A stretch of DNA of 64,000 nt from NCBI GenBank assembly GCA_021604505.1, contig BQJC01000003.1, positions 248,001-312,000 of the forward strand. Direction: 5' to 3'. Positions within the stretch are counted from its first letter, which is position 1, and the number at the start of each line of letters is the position of its first letter. A program made the position numbers and the translations under genes. The notes beneath the pieces are model-generated. The model was not told the origin of the DNA. It made no database searches and worked only from the letters and a program-made list of their open reading frames with translations. Source of the DNA: Nitrospinaceae bacterium. Its GTDB lineage: Bacteria > Nitrospinota > Nitrospinia > Nitrospinales > VA-1. Shown one piece after another: positions 52,797 to 62,645 of the stretch.

Positions 52797-55700
52797 ATGA
52801 AATCTTCCGAATCCACAGTCGAGCAAGCTCCCCAGGCATTGGGTGGCGAAGGCATCGCCCAGTTTAAAAAAATTTTTCGGACCCAGGATGAAAGCCTGGA
52901 AAAGCTGTCCCCGCCTTCCGGCTTTTGCTTCACGCAAACAGGAAACCTGCTCCTCGCCGACGACTTCAATCACCGCGTCCAGATCTACGATCCCGAACAT
53001 AATCTAATCAAAAGCTTTGGAAGCAAGGGGAAAAGTCCCGGAGAACTGCATTACCCCCGGGGCATCGCCGTCGATGCGCAAGAAAACATCTATGTTGCGG
53101 ACAGCTGGAACCACCGCGTACAAAAATTTGATGCAGACGGCAACCCGCTGTTGACCATCGGCTCCTGCGGGGGAGGCAAAGGGGAATTGAACGAACCCTA
53201 TGATGTTTTTATCGATCCGCATGAAAATATCCTGATCGTCGAGCGCTACAATCACCGCATCCAGATGTTTGACCCTGAAGGCCGTTCCAAAGGCTGGGTG
53301 GGCGGACGGGGAACCGTACTGGAAGAAGAACTGGCTCATATTTTTGAAACGCCAAAAAATTTATTCAACTCACCTGCTTTCGAGTTTCCAACCTCCATCG
53401 CCAGAGACCGCCACGGCAATTATTTTATTTCCGACAGCGGCAACCATCGAATCGTTAAATTCGACCCCCAATGGAATCTCCTGCTGACATTCGGACAAAG
53501 AGGCAATGAACCGGGACAGTTCGAATACCCGCTTTGTGTTTCGGTGGCACCGAACAACCTCCTGTACGTGGCCGATCTCAACAACGACCGGGTCCAGATT
53601 TTCACCCTCACGGGGCTTTATCTCGACCAATTGAAACAGGCCAAAGATTCCGGTTCCTTGAGTGCCCCCTGCCTCACCGCCGTGGCCTCCTCGGGAACAC
53701 TTTACGTGGGTTTGACGTTCGACACCCGTGTGATGACCTTTGATATTCCGGATAAACCGCAACAGGATTGGCTCGCCGGGAAGTCTCGTGAAAACGCCAA
53801 GGCTCCTTATATTTTCTACCACCGCGCCCTGGAATGGGAGCACATTGAAGATAAGGAAAACGCACTGCGATCCAGTCAGGAGGCGATGCGCCAAATCACT
53901 AAAGAAAGTTCGCCACCGGATGCCAGTCAAAATTTCGCGCTGGATCTTCTCGTGCAATTCAGCCGCCTCGCCTTAAACGAGGAGGACCCGGAGATCGAAT
54001 CTTTACTCTTGAAAAGTTTTGCGGTTCTTACCCGCCATCTCGATGCCGAGCGGCAAAGGGTTCTTGCGACCTATGAGGAGTGGGAAGATGCCGCCGTCCG
54101 CCACAACCGTCAGCTGTTTACCGAACAACAAAAGATCCTTGAAGACCGCGAGGACCCGCGAGTTTTCAACAGAGACCTTTTCCAGGCGGAAATTCGCGAC
54201 CGAACTCTGTTCCGGCAATTGCGCCATCGATTTTATGAATACCGGACCGCGGTGGAACAGGGGTCGGAATTTTTCGGCAACGTCATCAATTTGAACCTGT
54301 CCGATGCCGGCCTGAGCACCTGCCTTAACATTGCCGAAACCCGTATCGATCAAATTTGCAAACACGTAATTGGTTTTCTCGAAACCAAGGAAAAAAACGA
54401 GAATGCCATGGTGGAATCTTTCGGTGAAATGCAGGGCCCCGAGGGAAAATGGGAGACCTTTCTTGTGCGGTCCAACACCAACGCAAGAATCATGGACGTC
54501 CTGCGTCAATTTCACTTCGAGATTCGCAGCCTCCTGGCGAATTTCAAAGGCGCGGCCTTGAAATTTCCCGAGCACGCAGAGGTCGAAAAAACTTTAAAGC
54601 GACAATTCATCGACCCACAGGGATCGGAGAAATTCCTGAAAATTCTATTGGGGTTCCAGGAAGAATGGCAGTTTCATCAGTCTCTTGAAGTTTCACTGAA
54701 GGACCTGATGGATCTGTGGATGAACCGCTGGGCAGGACCTGACGACAACGCTCCCCGTGAATTGAAAGCAGTTGACTTCAAACCGGTGCCTTTCGATGCG
54801 GAAGAATTGCTTGCCGATGCAATGGCAGAGCCCCTTCTGGTTGAAGGAATGCCTGTCAAAAAAACGAATGCCGGACTGGCTTGCGGTCACTTGCTTTTTT
54901 CAGAAGAATTCTTTTCCCAAAATGAGGAAGGTCACATCAAACTCCTGCAGGAGCTTCTGGAAAACGAGCAGGTCTACGATTCGAAATATAACGAAGCGCT
55001 TCAACAACTTCAAGCTCTGTCGCAGCAAAAAAAGGAATTGGAAACCAAATTAAACCGGGTCAACCCTCAAGATAAAAAATCCCCCATCACCCTGCAAAAC
55101 AGTATCGCCGTGGTGACGTTTCAAGTCAGTCTCATCAGGCGGATGATCCTCACCATGGAGATCAATGAAGCCAACAATCTTTTCCGGCTCGTCATGGGTG
55201 CCTCTCTATGGATCAATTCTGAAAAAAGCCATCGCTCGCCTGGGTTGGCTAATTTCATAAAAACCGTCCAGACTTTTCAATCGGATCTCACCCAAAAGAT
55301 CGACCAGGGCCTGGAAGAAAAGAAAACCCTTGCCTTTGAGGCGTCGCGGTTGAATGGACTCCTGAGCGCCATCGAAGAAAACAACGAAATCGTAGAAATC
55401 AACAAGACCCTTGAAATCAAGGATCAGGTGGCGCGCATCCAACCCCGGGACGAGAACCTAGCGGCCACTTTGAATCGCTGGTTTAAAATCCGCAATAGGA
55501 TATGCAAGCTCTTGGATTTTGATGAGGCCAGCCAAGCCAACAGCGAGTCCCGCCTAGAAAGCGCTTCGGGGCTCTCCTTGAAATTCTCATTCGCCAATAG
55601 CGGTCCGATCACCCGCCACCTGCTTCAACCTTACGGCATGGCTCAAACTCCGGAGGGCGATTTTGTTCTGGCCGATTACGAGAACCATCAGGTGGTGCGT

Positions 55701-56411
55701 TATTCCAGCCAGGGCATTTATAAAAACCATTTCGGCGGCTGGGGCAACTCGCCCGGGTTTTTCAAATATCCCGTCATGGTGGCGGTCGACCGCCAGGGAT
55801 TTCTCTATGTCGCCGACGAAAAAAACAGCCGCGTGCAAAAATTCACCCCGGACGGAAAATTCCTGTTGTCCTTTGGGGATCGGGAAGCGGATGAGCAACG
55901 CCTCGGCCCGATATTTTCTCTATCGATCGACGGGCAAGATCAGATCTGGGTTGCCGACCCCTCCCACAATAGAGTTCAGATCTACTCCTCCGATGGGAGC
56001 TTGCTACGCTCCATCCAAAACGAGAGCCTCAGCGAACCAGTCAGTGTTTGCTGCCTGGAAAACGGCGATTTCCTGATTGGCGACAAATCCCCTCACCTTC
56101 TCAAACAATTCGACGCCGCTGGTAAAATGATTCGCGGCATAAAAAAGGAAGGCCTGGGGTTTGGCGAAATTTACTTCATGACCTGCCATCCCGATCGCGG
56201 CATCTTTGCCACGGACTACTGGAACCACCAGATCCTTCATCTGAATTCGCAACTGGAAGTGATTTCCGTTTTAAAAAATCCCGGCAAACGGGCGGGGCAA
56301 TTCGGCAAGGTGGGCGGACTGATTGCATCAGGGCGTGAATTGGTGGTGGCCGACTTTGAAAATTTCCGCGTTCAGGTTCTTGAAATTCCCAAACTCAGGA
56401 ATGGCTCTTGA
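52797..56411 (+). CDS. Giant double-propeller NHL-repeat protein
   Basis: A 1204-residue protein with no signal peptide. The N-terminal propeller (about 40-330) has six NHL blades (ADDFNHRVQIY, ADSWNHRVQKF, VERYNHRIQMF, SDSGNHRIVKF, ADLNNDRVQIF, GLTFDTRVMTF). A mostly helical, highly charged middle of about 600 residues (330-935) contains coiled-coil-like stretches such as LQQLQALSQQKKELETKLNRV-type heptads near 735-760. The C-terminal propeller (940-1204) again has six blades (ADYENHQVVRY, ADEKNSRVQKF, ADPSHNRVQIY, GDKSPHLLKQF, TDYWNHQILHL, ADFENFRVQVL). No catalytic motif is seen, and a scaffold role is likely. Its 3' end overlaps the convergent spermidine-synthase-like gene by 17 bases. 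Confidence 0.85.
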   Translation: MKSSESTVEQAPQALGGEGIAQFKKIFRTQDESLEKLSPPSGFCFTQTGNLLLADDFNHRVQIYDPEHNLIKSFGSKGKSPGELHYPRGIAVDAQENIYVADSWNHRVQKFDADGNPLLTIGSCGGGKGELNEPYDVFIDPHENILIVERYNHRIQMFDPEGRSKGWVGGRGTVLEEELAHIFETPKNLFNSPAFEFPTSIARDRHGNYFISDSGNHRIVKFDPQWNLLLTFGQRGNEPGQFEYPLCVSVAPNNLLYVADLNNDRVQIFTLTGLYLDQLKQAKDSGSLSAPCLTAVASSGTLYVGLTFDTRVMTFDIPDKPQQDWLAGKSRENAKAPYIFYHRALEWEHIEDKENALRSSQEAMRQITKESSPPDASQNFALDLLVQFSRLALNEEDPEIESLLLKSFAVLTRHLDAERQRVLATYEEWEDAAVRHNRQLFTEQQKILEDREDPRVFNRDLFQAEIRDRTLFRQLRHRFYEYRTAVEQGSEFFGNVINLNLSDAGLSTCLNIAETRIDQICKHVIGFLETKEKNENAMVESFGEMQGPEGKWETFLVRSNTNARIMDVLRQFHFEIRSLLANFKGAALKFPEHAEVEKTLKRQFIDPQGSEKFLKILLGFQEEWQFHQSLEVSLKDLMDLWMNRWAGPDDNAPRELKAVDFKPVPFDAEELLADAMAEPLLVEGMPVKKTNAGLACGHLLFSEEFFSQNEEGHIKLLQELLENEQVYDSKYNEALQQLQALSQQKKELETKLNRVNPQDKKSPITLQNSIAVVTFQVSLIRRMILTMEINEANNLFRLVMGASLWINSEKSHRSPGLANFIKTVQTFQSDLTQKIDQGLEEKKTLAFEASRLNGLLSAIEENNEIVEINKTLEIKDQVARIQPRDENLAATLNRWFKIRNRICKLLDFDEASQANSESRLESASGLSLKFSFANSGPITRHLLQPYGMAQTPEGDFVLADYENHQVVRYSSQGIYKNHFGGWGNSPGFFKYPVMVAVDRQGFLYVADEKNSRVQKFTPDGKFLLSFGDREADEQRLGPIFSLSIDGQDQIWVADPSHNRVQIYSSDGSLLRSIQNESLSEPVSVCCLENGDFLIGDKSPHLLKQFDAAGKMIRGIKKEGLGFGEIYFMTCHPDRGIFATDYWNHQILHLNSQLEVISVLKNPGKRAGQFGKVGGLIASGRELVVADFENFRVQVLEIPKLRNGS

Positions 56412-57312
56412 TCGGGTATTTGAGCTGGCTTCCCGGAAGGGCGGTGTTGTTTTTTTCGACCGCTTTTTGAAAATCTTTTGCCTCAAAATCATCAACAAAT
56501 TTTTCAGCACTGGAATGATCCAACAGGTCCGGACAATACATCGCCGCAAGAGCGGGCATGGAAATGGGCAGTTTGAGCTGGAAGCCGGCGGCGGCTTTTG
56601 CAATATCTTCCTCGGACCAAAGCCGCTTTTGATTGGTGGCGATCAATACCGTGGCCACCCGGTCCGGGTCCTCGAAAAAATAAAGACCGCGAAATACGGA
56701 ACCGAACGTGGACCGGTCACCGGATTTTTTGAGATTGCTTTTCCCGTAAAGATTGGAAGCGACCACCCCTTCTGGAGATAGAACGTCACGGATTTCGCGG
56801 TAAAATTCACCGGTTTTTAAATGAAAAGGAACGGAACCGCTTTTAAAGGCATCCAAAAAAATCAGGTCGTAGGAATTTTTTCCGATCTGGCTTTGAATGA
56901 AAATCCGGGCGTCCGCCGCATGGATTTTATAGTTTTCGCTTTCCTGCAAATAAAAAAACTTTTCACTAAGTTCGATGACATCAGGGTCCACCTCAACCAC
57001 ATCGACATGAGTTTCCGGAAAATAATGGCGCAGGAAATTTGGAATGGAACCGCCACCCAGGCCCAGAATTAAAATCCGCTTTGGAAAACCTTGAAACAAC
57101 AGCGAGGCCAGCATCATTTTTGAATAGATCAGAACCGGAGATTTCCGGGTTTCCATGTCCAACCGGCTTTGCAGGAAAAAATTTCCGCCGCCCTTGAACC
57201 ACATTTCCCGCTGATGGCCGTTTTGAACCACATAAATTTCATTGAACCGGTTGCGTGTCCGGGCCAGAATTTCGAACGTGGAGGATGAATTTTTGTCCTT
57301 GAACAGTTTCAT
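56395..57312 (-). CDS. Spermidine-synthase-like (fused-fold) transferase
   Basis: A protein of about 305 residues with the spermine/spermidine-synthase Rossmann fold. EIYVVQNGHQREMWF opens the small beta domain; ILILGLGGGSIPNFLRHYFPET is motif I; VDVVEVDPDVIELSEKFF and YDLIFLDAFKSGSVPFHLKTGEFYREI follow. The Asp pair typical of polyamine aminopropyl transfer is only partly kept (FLDAF), so it could be a methyltransferase-like relative rather than a true spermidine synthase. ATG 57312 is used; an extension to 57378 is open. It is convergent with the double-propeller gene. Confidence 0.78.
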   Translation of the reverse strand: MKLFKDKNSSSTFEILARTRNRFNEIYVVQNGHQREMWFKGGGNFFLQSRLDMETRKSPVLIYSKMMLASLLFQGFPKRILILGLGGGSIPNFLRHYFPETHVDVVEVDPDVIELSEKFFYLQESENYKIHAADARIFIQSQIGKNSYDLIFLDAFKSGSVPFHLKTGEFYREIRDVLSPEGVVASNLYGKSNLKKSGDRSTFGSVFRGLYFFEDPDRVATVLIATNQKRLWSEEDIAKAAAGFQLKLPISMPALAAMYCPDLLDHSSAEKFVDDFEAKDFQKAVEKNNTALPGSQLKYPIKSHS

Positions 57313-57552
57313 GATCTGTCCGAAAATACGCAAGTTGGGCCCCGGATCAGGGCCGAAGCAGGCGGTTCCCTGCTCCATTTTAAGAAATCGCTCTAAAATC
57401 CCTTCCGATCTTCGAATTATATGTTAAAATTAATGATATCAACCGCTTATTATATAAAATTCCCCGGATTTTTAAAGGGTGAAATCCCCTTTTTTCAATA
57501 CGTTATTATTATTTTCTTTACCAAGAAAGCTTCAGGATAAGGAGACTGATAA

Positions 57553-59205
57553 ATGCCCCTCAAAGGCCTCAAACACAAAGTTGGTCTAGAACACCACGGA
57601 ATCAAGAACGTCGACGAAGTTCACTGGAATCTTTCCACACCGGACCTTTACGAACACATCATTCGAAGATCGGAAGGGGTTTTGTCTCACCTTGGACCCA
57701 TTTGCGTTGCCACCGGCGAACACACCGGACGTGCACCCAACGATAAATTCATCGTTCAGGAACCCTCCAGTCAGGAAAATATCTGGTGGGGAAAAGTCAA
57801 CAAATCCTTCACCGTCGAGCGATTTGACGGCTTGCATTCCAGGATGCTGGCTTATCTGCAAGGGCGGGCCATTTACGTTCAGGATTGCTGCGCCGGCGCC
57901 GCGCCGGCAACTCAGCTTCACATCCGGGTTATCACGGAAACCGCGTGGCACAGTCTGTTCGCCCGCAACATGTTCATCCAGATAAAAGACTCGGCCAAGC
58001 TGCAGTCGCATGAGCCCGGGTTCACCGTCATCCACGCACCGGGCTTCAAAGCGGTTCCCGCTATCGATGGAACCAACTCGGAAGTCTTTGTCATCGTCGA
58101 TTACGGCAAACAACTGGTGTTGATCGGCGGAACCAGCTACGCGGGGGAAATCAAAAAATCCATATTTTCCGTTCTCAATTACATCCTGCCACAAAAAAAC
58201 CACGTCCTGTCCATGCACTGCTCCGCTAATATAGGCAAAGATGATGACAGCGCGATCTTTTTCGGCTTGTCGGGAACCGGTAAGACCACCCTTTCCGCCG
58301 ATAAAAACCGCGTCCTGATCGGCGACGACGAACACGGATGGAGCGACGACGGAGTTTTTAACTTTGAAGGCGGATGTTATGCCAAGGTCATTCGCTTGTC
58401 CAAGGAAGCGGAACCGGACATTTATGAATGCACCCGCAGGTTCGGTACCATTCTGGAAAACGTGGCAGTGAATCTGAAAACGCGCCGCCTGGATCTTGAC
58501 GATTCCAGCCTCACGGAAAACACCCGGGCAAGCTATCCGATTTCGCACATTCCCAATGCCACTCTGACCGGACAGGGAAATCATCCGAAAAATGTCATCA
58601 TGCTGACCTGCGACGCTTACGGCATCATGCCGCCGGTCGCGAAGCTGACGCCTGAACAGGCCATGTACCATTTCATCTCGGGGTACACCGCCAAAATCGC
58701 TGGAACCGAAAAGGGATTGAGCCGCGAGCCCACTGCGATTTTCAGCACCTGCTTTGGCGCACCTTTCATGACACTGCACCCTTCCGTTTACGCCAATATG
58801 CTGGGTGAAAAGATCGCCAAACACAATGTTTCCTGCTGGCTGGTCAACACCGGCTGGACAGGAGGCGCCTACGGCGTGGGGCACCGGATGAAAATCGCCC
58901 ACACCCGGGCCATGATCAAGGCAATTCTTGAGGGACAACTAGAAAAGGTGGCCACCTTTAAAGACCCGGTTTTCGGGTTTCAGATTCCCGAAGAAGTCGC
59001 CGACGTTCCTACGGAAGTGCTGAACCCCAGAAACACCTGGAAACGGCCGGAAGATTATGACGAAAAGGCCAAAGAGCTTGCCAAGCAATTCGTTGAAAAT
59101 TTCAAGGAATATGAGAAAACCGTGAGCAAGGAAATCCTGGCGGCCAGCCCCCGCCCTGCGGCGGCAGGAAAAAATCAGGGAAAGATCCACAAACTGCGAA
59201 AATAA
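57553..59205 (+). CDS. pckA: Phosphoenolpyruvate carboxykinase (ATP)
   Basis: A 550-residue ATP-dependent PEPCK. It interconverts oxaloacetate and phosphoenolpyruvate, linking the TCA cycle to gluconeogenesis or anaplerosis. Conserved sites: TGEHTGRAPNDKFIV, LFARNMFIQ, GTSYAGEIKKSIFSVLNY, MHCSANIGKDDDSAIFFGLSGTGKTTLSAD (kinase-1a P-loop), IGDDEHGWSDDGVFNFEGGCYAK, and the Arg-containing LVNTGWTGGAYGVGHRMK. Full length. AAGGAG lies 9 bases before the ATG. A hairpin (59227-59258) follows 21 bases after the stop. Confidence 0.97.
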   Translation: MPLKGLKHKVGLEHHGIKNVDEVHWNLSTPDLYEHIIRRSEGVLSHLGPICVATGEHTGRAPNDKFIVQEPSSQENIWWGKVNKSFTVERFDGLHSRMLAYLQGRAIYVQDCCAGAAPATQLHIRVITETAWHSLFARNMFIQIKDSAKLQSHEPGFTVIHAPGFKAVPAIDGTNSEVFVIVDYGKQLVLIGGTSYAGEIKKSIFSVLNYILPQKNHVLSMHCSANIGKDDDSAIFFGLSGTGKTTLSADKNRVLIGDDEHGWSDDGVFNFEGGCYAKVIRLSKEAEPDIYECTRRFGTILENVAVNLKTRRLDLDDSSLTENTRASYPISHIPNATLTGQGNHPKNVIMLTCDAYGIMPPVAKLTPEQAMYHFISGYTAKIAGTEKGLSREPTAIFSTCFGAPFMTLHPSVYANMLGEKIAKHNVSCWLVNTGWTGGAYGVGHRMKIAHTRAMIKAILEGQLEKVATFKDPVFGFQIPEEVADVPTEVLNPRNTWKRPEDYDEKAKELAKQFVENFKEYEKTVSKEILAASPRPAAAGKNQGKIHKLRK

Positions 59206-59226
59206 ACAACTCGCTTCCTTAAAAAT

Positions 59227-59258
59227 TTTGGGCAATCTGGGTCTCCAGGTTGCCCAAA
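59227..59258 (+). terminator. Hairpin after pckA
   Basis: TTTGGGCAA (59227-59235) pairs perfectly with TTGCCCAAA (59250-59258), with an inner CTGG/CCAG stem. The T-rich tail is weak (TTAATTT). It supports placing the pdxA start at 59292, because an upstream start at 59250 would lie inside this stem. Confidence 0.55.
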
Positions 59259-59291
59259 TTAATTTCCATCCACTCCAGAGAGAACCAAATC

Positions 59292-60296
59292 TTGAAACAT
59301 CCATCGAGAATCGCCATTACGATGGGAGACCCCGCTGGTGTCGGCCCTGAAATCATCATCAAAGCCTTTCAGGATAAAGAGCTGTTTTCTCTGTCACAGG
59401 GAATCGTCATCGGCGACGCCGGCTTTCTGGAATCCACCGCCAGGCAGATTGAAATACCTCTCACCGTTCATCGGATTTCATCTCCCGACCAGGCTCAGTT
59501 TCACCCCGGAACACTCGACGTTCTGGATCTAAAAAACGTCCCCGGAGACCTGAAACGGGGCCGCGCCACAGCCAAAGGCGGAAAAGCCTCGGTGGAATAT
59601 ATTCTCCGCGCCGTCAAACTGGCACTGGACCATCAGATCGATGGCATCACCACAGCGCCGATCAACAAGGAAAGCATCCATAAAGCAGGCTTTTGCTACC
59701 CCGGCCACACCGAACTTCTGGCAGAAGCCACAAACAGCAAGAACGTTGCCCTGATGCTGGCCGGCAAAAACCTGCGCGTGGTGCTCACGACCACCCATGT
59801 GCCGTTACACGAGGTCGCTTCGCAGATCACCGCCGAGCGGGTCCTGACCACGATTCGCTTGACGCACCAATGGCTCAAACAGCATGTGGCCGGCGATCCC
59901 AAAATCGCTGTCACCGGATTGAACCCGCATTGCGGCGACGGCGGAATTTTCGGCAAGGAGGAAACAACCGCCATCCTCCCGGCCATGGCCAGCGCCAGGA
60001 AACAAGGCATCCAGGTGGACGGACCGCATTCGGCCGACTCGCTGTTCATTCACAACCGGCATGCGGCTTACGACGCGGTGATCGCCATGTACCACGACCA
60101 GGGAATGATTCCCGTGAAAATGGATTCCGCGGGAACCGCGGTGAACATCACTTTGGGTCTTCCTATCCTCAGAACATCCGTGGACCACGGCACCGCCTAC
60201 GACATCGCGGGAACAGGAAGCGCATCTCCGGAAAGCCTGAAGATCGCCCTCAAAGCGGCGGTAGCTTTTTCCAAGCCCACAGCAGTCACCAACTGA
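59292..60296 (+). CDS. pdxA: 4-hydroxythreonine-4-phosphate dehydrogenase PdxA
   Basis: A 334-residue enzyme of pyridoxal-5'-phosphate biosynthesis (DXP-dependent route). It oxidises and decarboxylates 4-phosphohydroxy-L-threonine. RIAITMGDPAGVGPEIIIKAF opens the protein; TAPINKESIHKAGFCYPGHTELLAE, GLNPHCGDGGIFGKEE, MYHDQGMIPVKMDS and TSVDHGTAYDIAGTGSAS carry the metal- and substrate-binding His residues. The start is a TTG, since the longer frame from 59250 begins inside a hairpin. The stop TGA overlaps the rsmA start by one base. Confidence 0.95.
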   Translation: MKHPSRIAITMGDPAGVGPEIIIKAFQDKELFSLSQGIVIGDAGFLESTARQIEIPLTVHRISSPDQAQFHPGTLDVLDLKNVPGDLKRGRATAKGGKASVEYILRAVKLALDHQIDGITTAPINKESIHKAGFCYPGHTELLAEATNSKNVALMLAGKNLRVVLTTTHVPLHEVASQITAERVLTTIRLTHQWLKQHVAGDPKIAVTGLNPHCGDGGIFGKEETTAILPAMASARKQGIQVDGPHSADSLFIHNRHAAYDAVIAMYHDQGMIPVKMDSAGTAVNITLGLPILRTSVDHGTAYDIAGTGSASPESLKIALKAAVAFSKPTAVTN

Positions 60297-61081
60297 TGAA
60301 AAAGCGGCCGCTCGGTCAAAACTTTCTAACCGACTCATCCATCGCCCGCGAGATCGTTCAGTTCGCACAGATATCCCCCGGCGATCCGGTTCTGGAAATC
60401 GGACCCGGTAAAGGCATCCTCACCCAATACCTTCTGGAAACCCAGAGCTCAGTGACGGCTCTTGAGATCGACAAAAAACTGTGCACAGAACTCACCCACA
60501 AATTCGGCGGTAAAAGCAATTTTCATCTGATCGAAGCCGATGCCACTAAATTTGATTACAGTCAAATCGGCTCCGGGGTCAAAATAGTGTCCAACCTGCC
60601 CTATTATGCGGCGACGCATATCGTCAAACGGCTGATCGATTACCGGGCGCGCATTGCGGACATGACCCTGATGCTGCAGAAAGAAGTGGTAGACCGGTTT
60701 ATCGCCCCTCCGGGGCAAAAAGAGTATGGCTCGCTCAGCGTGTTCATCCAGTTTCACTGCCAGGTGGAACGCCTGCTGGAAATTCCCAATACCGCTTTTT
60801 CACCGCCGCCAAAAATCGACTCGTCCCTCGTCCGGCTCACACCGCTTCCTGCGCCTCAGGTGCAGGTCGAAGATCAACATACCTTTTTCAAAGTCGTGAA
60901 CGCGGCGTTTTTTCATAAGCGAAAAATGTTGAAAAACAATTTAAAAGTCTGGGAAAATCGATTCCAGCAGGATAACAACATCATACGCCTGGCGGGAATC
61001 GACTTGTCCCGCAGAGGAGAAACCCTTTCCATGCAGGATTTTGCCACCTTGTCCAATTACCTCCACGCCCATCATGACTGA
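60296..61081 (+). CDS. rsmA: 16S rRNA dimethyladenosine transferase RsmA/KsgA
   Basis: A 261-residue methyltransferase that dimethylates the two adjacent adenosines near the 3' end of 16S rRNA. Conserved parts: KKRPLGQNFLTDSSIAREIV, VLEIGPGKGILTQYL (SAM motif I), LEIDKKLC, IVSNLPYYAATHIV (catalytic N-L-P-Y motif) and MLQKEVVDRF. The ATG overlaps the pdxA stop (TGATG) and the end overlaps cobA by 8 bases. pdxA-ksgA pairing is common in bacteria. A longer open frame reaching back to 59693 is only the same frame running into pdxA. Confidence 0.97.
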   Translation: MKKRPLGQNFLTDSSIAREIVQFAQISPGDPVLEIGPGKGILTQYLLETQSSVTALEIDKKLCTELTHKFGGKSNFHLIEADATKFDYSQIGSGVKIVSNLPYYAATHIVKRLIDYRARIADMTLMLQKEVVDRFIAPPGQKEYGSLSVFIQFHCQVERLLEIPNTAFSPPPKIDSSLVRLTPLPAPQVQVEDQHTFFKVVNAAFFHKRKMLKNNLKVWENRFQQDNNIIRLAGIDLSRRGETLSMQDFATLSNYLHAHHD

Positions 61082-62615
61082 CACCACCCGCCAGAAAGGC
61101 TGTGTTGCATTGGTCGGAGCCGGACCCGGCGACGAAGGTCTCTTGACCCTGAGGGGCAGGGAATGGCTCGAGAAGGCCGAAGTCATCGTTTATGACCATC
61201 TGGTCAATTGGAACATGATGCGTTTCGCCGATGAAAACGCCGAAACCATTTATGCCGGGAAAAAAGAAGGCCACGCCACCCTTTCTCAGGATGAGATCAA
61301 CGCCCTTCTTATCAGCCACGCGAAGCAGGGGAAAACCGTGGTCCGCTTAAAAGGCGGAGATCCTTTTCTGTTTGGCCGCGGCGGCGAAGAAACTCTGGCA
61401 TTGAAAGAAGCGGGCATCGATTTCACCGTGGTTCCAGGCGTCACCTCGCCGTTCGGCGTCGCCGCCTACGCCGGCATTCCCCTGACGCATCGCGACTTTT
61501 CCTCCACCGTGACCATCATCACCGGAAGCAACGAAAAAAACCAGCAGGACGTCCACATCGACTGGGAAAAAATCGCCAGCCGGGCGGGAACCCTGGTCTT
61601 TCTCATGGGAGCCCGCAAGCTTGCCTTAATCTGCGAGAAATTGATGCATTTCGGGAAAGCCCCCGAAACCCCGATCGCGGTGATCCAATGGGGAACCACC
61701 GCCCGGCAAAAAACCTGGACAGGCACCTTAAAAAGCATCGTTGCAACCGCAATGCAGGAAAAAATCGCACCCCCGGCCTTGACCATCATCGGCGAAGTGG
61801 TCGGCATGAAACCCCTCATCGAATGGTATGAAGCCCTGCCCCTGTTCGGAAAAACCGTGGTCATCACCAGAGCGGAGAATCAATCCGATTCCATGGTTCA
61901 TCTATTACATGAAAAAGGCGCGGAACCGGTTTCCTTCCCGGTCATTCAAACGATCGCTCCAGAAGACTGGAGCCCTTTAGATGAAGCCCTTTCACGGTTA
62001 TCTGAGTACGACGGTCTGATATTCACCAGCGCCAACGGAGTGAAATTCTTCATGCAACGCCTGAAGGAAAAAAAGCAGGACATCCGCAATCTCAAGGGAG
62101 TCAGAATCTACACCATCGGTCCAAAAACGGAGCATGCCCTCGCCGCCTTCGGCATGCAGGTCGATGTCGTTCCCGAAGATTTCGTCGCCGAATCCCTGCT
62201 CGAAAGTCTTGGCCAGGAGAGCGTGAAGGGAAAGCGCTTCCTGATTCCTCGTGCGACCGTGGCGAGGGAGATTCTGCCTGATCAACTGCGGGATAGAGGA
62301 GCCCAGGTCGAGGTGGTTCCCGCCTACCGGACCATACTGCCGAAAAGAAAAAACGAAGACTTCGTCCGGCGGTTGAAAGACGGCGCCATTTCGGTCATCA
62401 CCTTCACCTCTTCTTCCACAGTCACTAACTTCCTCGATCTGTTGGATGCTGAGTCCAGACCGTATCTGGATAACGTGACCTTCGCCTGCATCGGCCCAAT
62501 CACCGCCAAAACCGCCAAAGAGAGGGGATTAAAGGTAGAAATTGTCCCGAAGCAATACACCGTAGACGCTCTGGTCCAGGCAATCGAGGAGCATTTCTCC
62601 GGCAAAACCGGCTGA
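61074..62615 (+). CDS. cobA-hemD: Uroporphyrinogen-III methyltransferase/synthase fusion (CobA-HemD)
   Basis: A 513-residue bifunctional enzyme of tetrapyrrole synthesis. Residues 8-250 are a SUMT (CobA) domain with VALVGAGPGDEGLLTLRG, VVRLKGGDPFLFGRGGEE, VPGVTSPFGVAAYAGIPLTHRD and FLMGARKL. It makes precorrin-2, the branch to sirohaem, haem d1 and cobalamin. Residues 258-510 are uroporphyrinogen-III synthase (HemD): VVITRAENQSDSMVHLL, DGLIFTSANGVKFFM, GPKTEHALAAFGM and ITFTSSSTVTNFLDLL. HemD closes hydroxymethylbilane to uroporphyrinogen III. The start overlaps rsmA, so it is part of that operon. The product feeds haem for the cytochromes encoded nearby. Confidence 0.95.
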   Translation: MTDTTRQKGCVALVGAGPGDEGLLTLRGREWLEKAEVIVYDHLVNWNMMRFADENAETIYAGKKEGHATLSQDEINALLISHAKQGKTVVRLKGGDPFLFGRGGEETLALKEAGIDFTVVPGVTSPFGVAAYAGIPLTHRDFSSTVTIITGSNEKNQQDVHIDWEKIASRAGTLVFLMGARKLALICEKLMHFGKAPETPIAVIQWGTTARQKTWTGTLKSIVATAMQEKIAPPALTIIGEVVGMKPLIEWYEALPLFGKTVVITRAENQSDSMVHLLHEKGAEPVSFPVIQTIAPEDWSPLDEALSRLSEYDGLIFTSANGVKFFMQRLKEKKQDIRNLKGVRIYTIGPKTEHALAAFGMQVDVVPEDFVAESLLESLGQESVKGKRFLIPRATVAREILPDQLRDRGAQVEVVPAYRTILPKRKNEDFVRRLKDGAISVITFTSSSTVTNFLDLLDAESRPYLDNVTFACIGPITAKTAKERGLKVEIVPKQYTVDALVQAIEEHFSGKTG

Positions 62616-62645
62616 TGGCGGACCTGCTCTTACCAGCCATTCACA

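Noticed and set aside
57586-58938. 450-codon minus-strand frame
   Set aside because: It is antisense to pckA, whose protein sequence is complete and conserved.
59693-60295. Upstream extension of the rsmA frame
   Set aside because: The extension runs through the middle of pdxA in another frame and gives Arg/His-rich nonsense; the RsmA family start matches ATG 60296.
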